Shown: positions 14,584 to 22,100 of the stretch, in pieces | Position numbering within the stretch: position 1 is the first letter of the stretch | Layout: every line of letters begins with the position of its first letter | Virus record (IMG/VR): IMGVR_UViG_3300030333_004126 | Span: 1-37,018 of that record | Reading direction: 5' to 3' (one strand) | Length of the DNA stretch: 37,018 nucleotides | Origin: a virus | Translations under genes and position numbers: made by a program | The notes under the pieces: generated by a model | The model's input: only the letters and a program-made list of their open reading frames with translations | The model's database searches: none | Told to the model about the DNA's origin: nothing

Positions 14584-14708
14584 AAAAAATAAATAGTTAC
14601 CAAAAAACGCTTATAAATTTTCTTAGGATTATTGGGTATAAACCTCGTAAATTAGCAGACCTTTTTAAGGTTTCAACAAGAACAATTTATAGGCATCTAT
14701 GGAAATAA
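14580..14708 (+). CDS. 42-residue helix-turn-helix peptide
   Basis: ATG 14580 overlaps the previous stop (ATGA). The segment RKLADLFKVSTRTIYRHLW (about residues 23-41) is a classic HTH of the resolvase/sigma type: Leu-Ala-x2-Phe, then the turn Val-Ser, then the recognition helix TRTIYRHL. It is unusually short for a DNA-binding protein, hardly more than the HTH itself, and may act as a dimer or as an accessory to the larger HTH protein upstream. Confidence 0.55.
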   Translation: MKKINSYQKTLINFLRIIGYKPRKLADLFKVSTRTIYRHLWK

Positions 14709-14791
14709 ATAACTGTTTACAATGTGGTAATATCGTTTCAGGTGGCGACTGTGGATATGTATGTATGACATGCGGCTACAGCGAAACCTGA
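14699..14791 (+). CDS. Possible 30-residue zinc-ribbon peptide
   Basis: ATG 14699 overlaps the HTH peptide and ends at TGA 14789-14791. Cys6-x2-Cys9, Cys18 and Cys22-x2-Cys25 (NCLQCGN, CMTCGYSE) give a zinc-ribbon spacing. There is no SD site, so coupling would be needed. Most of the frame lies within a 17-bp inverted repeat (14727-14802), so the alternative is a structured RNA in which the frame is accidental. The cysteine pattern favours coding, but only weakly. Confidence 0.4.
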   Translation: MEINNCLQCGNIVSGGDCGYVCMTCGYSET

Positions 14792-14802
14792 AGCGATATT
14801 AC
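14727..14802 (+). repeat. 17-bp inverted repeat closing a 42-base domain
   Basis: GTAATATCGTTTCAGGT (14727-14743) pairs with ACCTGAAGCGATATTAC (14786-14802) over 17 bases with one G-U. Inner CTGT/ACAG pairing (14749-14752 with 14778-14781) continues the stem. A separate small hairpin (AGAAC/GTTCT, 14808-14822) follows and holds the GGAGG SD site of the next gene in its loop and stem. The pair could regulate translation of the downstream genes. Confidence 0.5.
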
Positions 14803-14822
14803 ACCTAGAACTGGAGGTTCTA

Positions 14823-14957
14823 ATGAAAGGCGTAAGCAAAGCGTGGTTAAGGAGATTAAATGAACAAGCTTTTAATAGAGTACATAGAGAAGTATCTAAA
14901 GATGCCAATAGAAAGACTGGACTCAGAAAGAAGGTGGTACAGAAGAGGAAAAAGTAG
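14823..14957 (+). CDS. 44-residue basic protein overlapping the nuclease gene
   Basis: ATG 14823 follows a perfect GGAGG and ends at TAG 14955-14957. The product is Arg/Lys-rich (MKGVSKAWLRRLNEQAF at the start, KKVVQKRKK at the end) and resembles a small nucleic-acid-binding helix. The last 98 bases overlap the PD-(D/E)XK nuclease gene in another frame, and the nuclease's AAGGAG SD site lies inside this gene. It may be real and coupled to the nuclease, or serve mainly as a leader. Confidence 0.4.
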   Translation: MKGVSKAWLRRLNEQAFNRVHREVSKDANRKTGLRKKVVQKRKK

Positions 14958-15615
14958 TTGGAAACCTTCTGTAACAACTGTAATAGGAGAAACATGTACT
15001 AAAGGTAAATTCTTCGATGAATGGTTGATGAAGAATGGATTAAATGCTATGAAGCTGAGGGACGAAGCTGCAGAGAGAGGGACCGCAGTCCACGAAAATA
15101 TAGAGCTATTATTAGATGGAGAAGAAGTGATTATAGATAACGAATTTATCCAAAAATCACTAATGTCATTTGAAAAATGGTATAAAGAAACGTGTCCACA
15201 AGTGATAGGAAAAGAACTATTTCTTTATCATAAAGATATACCTTGGGCGGGTACTCCAGATATAATAGCTGAAATTAATGGTCGTTTATCTATTATAGAT
15301 ATAAAAACAGGAGACTATAGAAAGTCTCATGAGATACAACAGTTAATGTATAAAGACTTATGGAATAGTATATTTCCAACACATCGTGTAAAAGATATAT
15401 ATGGATTATACATTAAAGGTAAATGGATGAAGGAACCAAGTTATGGGTTTAGGAAGTTCAAAACGGACACAGATATACACGATAAGGTGTATGAATTGTG
15501 GTGCTTCCTAAACTTTCCCTATGGAAAACCTTGGCCTAAACAAAAGGCAAAATTAAAGGAGGTGTTTAGTATTGAACAAGATGGAACTGAACGAAGCCTT
15601 GAACAAATGCTGTGA
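14860..15615 (+). CDS. PD-(D/E)XK exonuclease, RecB/Cas4-like
   Basis: 251 residues from ATG 14860 with AAGGAG upstream. Motifs in order: PSVTTVI (37-42), RGTAVHE with His78, Glu119, GTPDIIAE with Asp134, the core IIDIKTG (Asp147-x-Lys149) and the following helix Gln160-Gln161-x2-Tyr. These are the active-site residues of RecB-type PD-(D/E)XK nucleases. No iron-sulfur cysteine set is seen, so this is not a Cas4 proper. It probably resects DNA ends for the Sak4/SSB recombination pair encoded upstream. The C-terminal 43 bases overlap the next gene. Confidence 0.88.
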   Translation: MNKLLIEYIEKYLKMPIERLDSERRWYRRGKSSWKPSVTTVIGETCTKGKFFDEWLMKNGLNAMKLRDEAAERGTAVHENIELLLDGEEVIIDNEFIQKSLMSFEKWYKETCPQVIGKELFLYHKDIPWAGTPDIIAEINGRLSIIDIKTGDYRKSHEIQQLMYKDLWNSIFPTHRVKDIYGLYIKGKWMKEPSYGFRKFKTDTDIHDKVYELWCFLNFPYGKPWPKQKAKLKEVFSIEQDGTERSLEQML

Positions 15616-15775
15616 TAAAGTAAGAGAGTTATCAATAGAGTTAAGGCACAAGGAGAAAACAATAATGAACCTTAAGCGTAGAATTAAGGGGGAAATACAA
15701 CTTCGAGAGAAAGCCGAGAGCTACTACAGAGAGCTCGAAGGCTTTCTTGCGAAAGAAGGAGAAGATAATGGCTAG
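15572..15775 (+). CDS. Small coiled-coil protein
   Basis: 67 residues from a TTG start with a perfect AAAGGAGGT SD site, overlapping the nuclease end by 44 bases. Almost the whole chain (MELNEALNKCCDKVRELSIELR to YYRELEGFLAKEG) is one charged heptad-patterned helix, suggesting a dimeric coiled coil. No family was recognised. The strong ribosome site and the overlaps on both sides support a real gene in the same operon. Confidence 0.6.
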   Translation: MNKMELNEALNKCCDKVRELSIELRHKEKTIMNLKRRIKGEIQLREKAESYYRELEGFLAKEGEDNG

Positions 15776-15995
15776 AAAAGGAGCAAAAGGGAAACCAACT
15801 AGAAAAGATGTAAGTGAAGCTTTAAGATTTATAGGGCAAAAGTTACAATTTTTAGAAGAGTTATCAAGAGCTACAGAAAATATATTAGACCAATATATAA
15901 GGTTTAATAAAGATGAAACAAAATTTCTTGAATTTTTAAAAGAAAGATTCCCAGAACCAGAAAAAGAAGTAGAATCTAAAGAAAAAGCTTCGTAA
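15768..15995 (+). CDS. Small charged helical protein
   Basis: 75 residues. I chose ATG 15768 (MARKGAKGKP) because AAGGAG lies seven bases upstream; an in-frame TTG at 15747 has no such site. The first ten residues are basic, and the rest is helical and acidic (SEALRFIGQKLQFLEELSRATENILDQYIRF, then a Glu/Lys-rich tail). It overlaps the coiled-coil gene by 8 bases. A small accessory protein, possibly a partner of the coiled-coil product; function unknown. Confidence 0.6.
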   Translation: MARKGAKGKPTRKDVSEALRFIGQKLQFLEELSRATENILDQYIRFNKDETKFLEFLKERFPEPEKEVESKEKAS

Positions 15996-16003
15996 ATTAA
16001 TAT

Positions 16004-16186
16004 ATGGATTTTTGTGATATATGCGGTGAAGAAATAGACCCATTGGAACCGTGCTTTAAAATAAGCCATGGGTTTTTAAATGTAGATAAATCATTTAGTG
16101 AAATGGTTTATATAAATATCCACATAGATTGCTGTAACGACGCTCAGTTGTTATCTAAAATATTAGATAAATTCGATAAAAATTAA
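16004..16186 (+). CDS. 60-residue zinc-binding protein, last early gene
   Basis: The N-terminus (MDFCDICGEEIDPLEPC) has Cys4-x2-Cys7 and Cys17, with His42 and Cys44-Cys45 (HIDCCND) near the C-terminus. These are consistent with one zinc site, though the spacing is not a standard ribbon. There is no SD site, so it is probably translated by reinitiation 8 bases after the previous stop. Its stop codon overlaps that of the convergent giant gene (shared bases 16184-16185), leaving no room for an intergenic terminator. Confidence 0.55.
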   Translation: MDFCDICGEEIDPLEPCFKISHGFLNVDKSFSEMVYINIHIDCCNDAQLLSKILDKFDKN

Positions 16187-19100
16187 TCTCTAGGAGCTTT
16201 ATAAACGGGATGGTAAGGAATATTATCTTTAAATTCTTTACGCTTTCTTTGAATATCACCATAAGGAAATCCTGTAAACTTCTCAACCATTCTATATGGA
16301 TTATCAAGAACATTGCCTTTAGCATAAGGAGAGAAATCTCTTGCTATTCTTCCAAAAGGAAACATTGTATAAATATGATAGTCAAGAAATTTATCATAGT
16401 TATCATCAGTTAAAGTTCTTAATATACTAAGAGGAACCCTAGCAATAGGTGGGGTAATCATTTGTAAAGGAGCTATCTTTGTAGGATAAGCACTAAAGAA
16501 AGCTTTATTACGAGTTCTTTCATCGCCAAATAACCATTCAGAAGTTTCTTTAAAATGATTTAAAGGAGCTGGTAATACATTTTCAAATAAAGACATAGCA
16601 AACACACTACCTAAAGCATATGTTAATAAATCAATTTGAGCAGTTCTTTTAAACTTTTCATATTCAGGAGTACCTTGACGATAACCTCTAATTCTAGCTT
16701 CTCTAATAACATCATTTCTAAATCTAGCAGAGTTCCAAGACCATAACTGGAAACGTGTCATAACTTTACCAAGAGCTGTTCTAGCAAAACCAGGACGATA
16801 AGGAGCACTATATAAGAATTGTGTAGCTTTAACACCTTTCTTAGCCATTTCAATTAAGAATGGGTCATCAAACTGAGTAATAGCTCCACCAAATCTTTCC
16901 CAGGCTTTAATATAATGAGACATAAAAGCATCTTTACGAAGTTGCATTTCTGGAACAGACATAAATTTAGCCGCAGCTCTAAGTATAGGAGCACCAACTT
17001 TATGTTTAGCAGCAATCTCTCTTAATGTAACCCCTTCTAATTCACCTTTATTATTAAGCTTTCTTCCAACGTCTTTTAAGAATGCTTTTGATTTAGCAGA
17101 TTGAAGTTCAGTTTGAAGCCCCCATTCATTTTGTAGCATTTCAGGGAATATACCTTGCTTTATAACAAAATCCATAATAGCTTGTTTATTTGTCCATTCA
17201 GGATTTATCGTTCTAAGGAAATTATAATCATAAACTTTTTTAAGAGCAGTAGCACCAACAGACTGAACTGTATGTAAAGAGCCACCAAATAAATTATTTA
17301 TCATAGATTTAGGATGAGCAAGTAAAGACATTAGCTCATATTTAGCTTCAAGATTAGACCATCTAGAAATATCTTGCAAACTATATTTCTCTTTACCTGG
17401 AATATCTTCTTTAATACCTAATGTTTTTGCAATTTTATTAACTTTATCTTTTACTTTATTATCAGCCCACCAAGCATAAGGAGTACCCTTTAATTTCATA
17501 CCTGGGTCATTAATCATATAATCTGGTATAACACTAGGATGTCCCATAGCATCTTGAACATATAATTTATAGTGGTCTGACCACCTATCTTTTAAACTTC
17601 TACCTGTTTTAGGGTCAAAATCAGTTATATGCCAATTCTTTTTAAATGCTTGATTATCATATTCTTGTAAAATGTCTCTTGATAATATTTGAGCTAATTG
17701 TTTAAAATATGTTTTATAAACATTTCTAGAATAAGTTTCAGCTACAGTAGCATCAATAGAGTGACCAGGTATATGACTTGTTCTTTGATGCATAGAACCT
17801 GTCATTTGATTAGCTTGAAACCAAGTAACTTTATCTGATTTATTTTGAGTTTTATCAGGGCTAGTATAATGGTCATAAGCGTCCCAATTTTCAGTACCAG
17901 TAATCCAATCACCTGTTAATGTTTTAGTACGCCACTGTATTTTATCTATCTCAGCATCCTTTTCACTTCTAGATAAATTAGATGCTTCAATCTTTTCTAT
18001 AGCTTGTTTTAAAGCTTTAGTAGCTATCCCTTTATCAAAGAACATATGAGGCCAATAACCATCTTTTATTTCTCCAGTAAGTTTAGGTATAGGAACTAAT
18101 TTTCTTAATTCACCTTTACTCATCTTTTTATGCTTATGCTGTAATTGAACCATCATAGAACGAGCAATAGCACGAAGACCATCAATTCCAAAGTCAGTAG
18201 TTATATCTTCACCTCTTTCATAAGCTTTATATATATCTCTAACAAATCTTTTATAATCATATATAGGTTCTTGAGGTTCTGGTTCTAAAAAATCAAAATA
18301 CATTTTTTTACCCTTATATCTTTTATGATAAGAATCTAAAAGTTTAGGGTCTCCAGATATAATTTTATACATTTGTTTAAAATGATTTTTATAAATAGAC
18401 TCAATCTGTTCTACAATTTGTTCACCAGTTAATTCAACACGTTTAACTTCACCATTTACAATTTTACTTACTCTATATTTATTATCTTTTAAAGTATTGT
18501 AATCATAAGTTTCCATTTCATTTTTATATTCTTTAAGATAATTATCAGCCCATTGTTTACCTAATATTTTATCGCCACTTAAATTCTCACTTACATTACC
18601 TTCAGCTTCTATTTTACGTACAGCAATACGTCTTAAACCCTCACCATCTTCTAAAGAATCAATAAACTCAAGTTTTTGTCTTAACTTTCCAACCTCTTCA
18701 TCACCTTTACCTTGAGCTTTATCCATAGATAAAGTAACTGCATGTTGGAGTTTTTCTGTAAAATTAGTAGGAATCAGTGTATCACCTCTAGATACTTCCC
18801 CAGCTTTAGTTATGAATAAACCTCTTTTTTTCATAAGCTCAATATCATATTTCATTGTCTCTCTACCAATAGATAAAGGGAATAAATAAGCATACCTTTT
18901 TTTAAGAGTAGGTGTCTTATCTCCAAATAACCTTTGCCAAATACTACCTCTTTGAATTTCTTTAAAGTAATTATTTAAATCAACAAAGTCTTTATATGTT
19001 AAAGCATTAAAATCTTTCTCAAGAATACCTCTTACAAGTTCGTTTAAATTCTGACCTATTTTACCATTATAAAATTTTAAGTTTTCAACAAGTTCAGTAA

Positions 19101-22100
19101 GCTCTTGTCTAATTTTCTTTGGAACTTTTGATAAATCTGGCTTACCATGAAGACCTTCATAACCTGTAGTTGTATCTTCTAATATAGTTTTATCAGGTAA
19201 ATCCTTTTCTACCATATCACCTTTGTTTATAGTTTTAATAAAAGTATCTTCAATAGGAGTTTTTTCATAAGCTCTATTCATTATAGTAGAGTAATCGCCT
19301 ATAAAATCTGTAACACTTTCTGAATCAACATTCTTAGATGATAAACCTAACTTACTAATAGAAGTTTCAGTTGTTCCATCTCTAAATGTACCTAACATAA
19401 GCATATCAAATATCTTTTGAGCTCTAGCATTAGGTAATGTAGCTTTAATTTTAGCTATTTCAGCATCTACTTGAGCTTGGTCTAAAGTAGTACTTCTTTC
19501 TTTCCCTTTAACAACAAGGTCACCAAAAGCTTCCCTTACAGCTCTTTCACCTCCTTTAGGCATTTTCATACCAGCAATATCACCTACAGCTTCTTCTTCT
19601 CCAATACCTTTTCTTTGAAGATAACTGTTACGCCTTAATCTACTAACATCTTTAAGTATTTTTTCAAATAATGTCCTATTTACTTCCACACCATCATAAT
19701 AACGATAAATTTGCCTAAAAGATACCATATCGCTAACATCTTGAGTAACTATATCTTCTGCAAATTTAACTAATTCTTTTAATCTATCTTTTCTATATTC
19801 CTCACTATTAATAACATTTTTTCTACCATATTTACTATCAATTTTATAGTTCCAGCTATTACCTTTAGCAAAAGGACTACCTTTAGAATACATTATAGTG
19901 TTAAATACTTTTAAATCCTTTGCAGCTGATTCTAAATTATGTTTTTTCCACAATTGACTTTTAACAATAGCTTTTAAAACAGGATTAAATGGTACATCTA
20001 AATTATTTAAAAGCTCCTTAAACTCAGGTAATTTATTTACAATAGAATTATGTTCAGCATACATTTTTATTAAATTTTCAATATTTATATTTCTAAATGG
20101 ACTATCATATAAATCAACACTATTGGCTAATTTACCCAATTTTAGTAACAAAGTATTTCTTACCTTATCTAAACCTAAACCATCAAAATCATTAACATAT
20201 CTAGTTTTTTCTTTTATTGATTGAGCATCCCAAGAGCGATTGTTTTGATAATCCCTGCCATATAAAGCTGAGTTTATATCTGCTATTTGGCCTATTATAC
20301 CATTTTTATCTCTCAGTAAAGTTACTACCTCTTCTGGAGAAGCCTTTGTTCCATCTATCTTAATATTAAAATAAGCCTTACTTAATTTATTAAAGTAGTC
20401 AGTATATCCAGTTAAACCAGCTACGTCAAGTGGGTCTGATGTGAAAGCAATCATAGAAGAAGCAAGTTGTCTAGCATCTGCTATTTCTTTAGCATCTGTT
20501 TTAGCTTGTATAGTAACCTTTATTGGTTTCATTTTCTTTGTTTTAGGGTCAGGTCTCCATACAATATACTCATTTATTCCATTAGGAAGACTTAAAATAG
20601 AATTATGTGCAGCTTTTATTACCTGAGCCATAGAAACTGTACCGCCAAGTAGATTACGACCATCTACTGCCCTTTCAGATATATCTTGTCTCCACATACT
20701 ATCATATTGCCATATTTTACTATCTCTAGAATCTGGGTTTATACCTGTTGTATTTTTACTATCCTGAGTTGTTAAATACTCTTCATAAGTCATTTTAGTG
20801 CCTGGAACAAATCCTTTTTTTCTATCAGGAATAGTTCCGTCTTTTGCTAAATATTCATCTTTATTTTTATGAAACTGTTCAATCCATTCTGGTTTAAAAC
20901 CACTTCCTTTACCACCTTTTCTTCCACCAAAGAATATAAATGCTTCATCACCATCAAGGTCAGCACCACCTTCTGCTCTCATAGCTCTTGAGTGCATAAG
21001 TATTCCATGTCCATCTCTTCCAGTAAATCCAGCAAATTCCATAGCTTGGGCTCCACTTACTGAATCCATAGGCACACGTACTGTTAAAGCTCTTAGTATC
21101 TTTTTAACATCTTTATTCTTATATAATTCACCACCTTTTTTACTATAAGCATTCCAAAGCTCTTCTAATGTAGTTTCTTTCCATTTACCTTCCAAATGAG
21201 TCTTTATAGGCATCTTTCTGTATGAGTTATCTAAAAAGAACACATCGTCTCTAGTATTTAATATATCAAATTTAGGGTCTGATTGAAGGAATTTATCGTA
21301 ACCACGCATTCTACCAACACCACTATTACCTATTTTTGGTTTAGATATAGTGTTGAATACATAGTTTCTTATAACTTGAAATCTATATGGTCTTATATAT
21401 TTATGCAATAAAACAGGATTAATATTGCCTGGTCTACCTAATAGTTTTTCTTTTTGAGACCATTTATTAGCAGCTTCTATTATTCTATCTGTAGCACTGT
21501 TAAATTCATTTATATTACTTAGTACTTTTTCAGCCTCATCTGGAGTAAGCTCACCTTCAGCCACTTTTTCAGCAATACTCTCTTTATTTAACTTCATTAA
21601 CCTCATATAAGCCACATCAGTAAAATCAGTAGGACTTTCATTTATAGCTTTTAAAAGATTTTCTATGCTTAACTTATCAACATTTTTTTCTAATATACTT
21701 AATAATGTTTTAGAATTAGGATTTTCTAAATATTCTTCAAAAACTTTATTATATTTATCTTCACCTTTATATCTTTTATATACTGTTTCATTAAAGAAAT
21801 CTTCTATCATTTTAACTGGAAATGATTTATAGGTATTCTGAGCCATAGCCATCAATAACTGTTTTGGAATACTGTGTTTATGAACACTACCATCAGGATT
21901 ATACCCAGCCATAGTATTACTTTGTTTTACATTGTATCCATATTTAATGTGCTCAACAGGTAGTTCATAAATTAAATTAGGGTCTTCTATAGTTATTTCA
22001 TTATTTTTATAATTATAGTTAGTAACTTTTCTATCACCTCTTTGTTTAACAGCTGATTCTTGCATTATCATATGAATGCCAGCTTCACGCATAGCCTTAG

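Noticed and set aside
14860-15615. Cas4 of a CRISPR system
   Set aside because: The iron-sulfur cysteines are lacking and no other cas gene or repeat array was seen.
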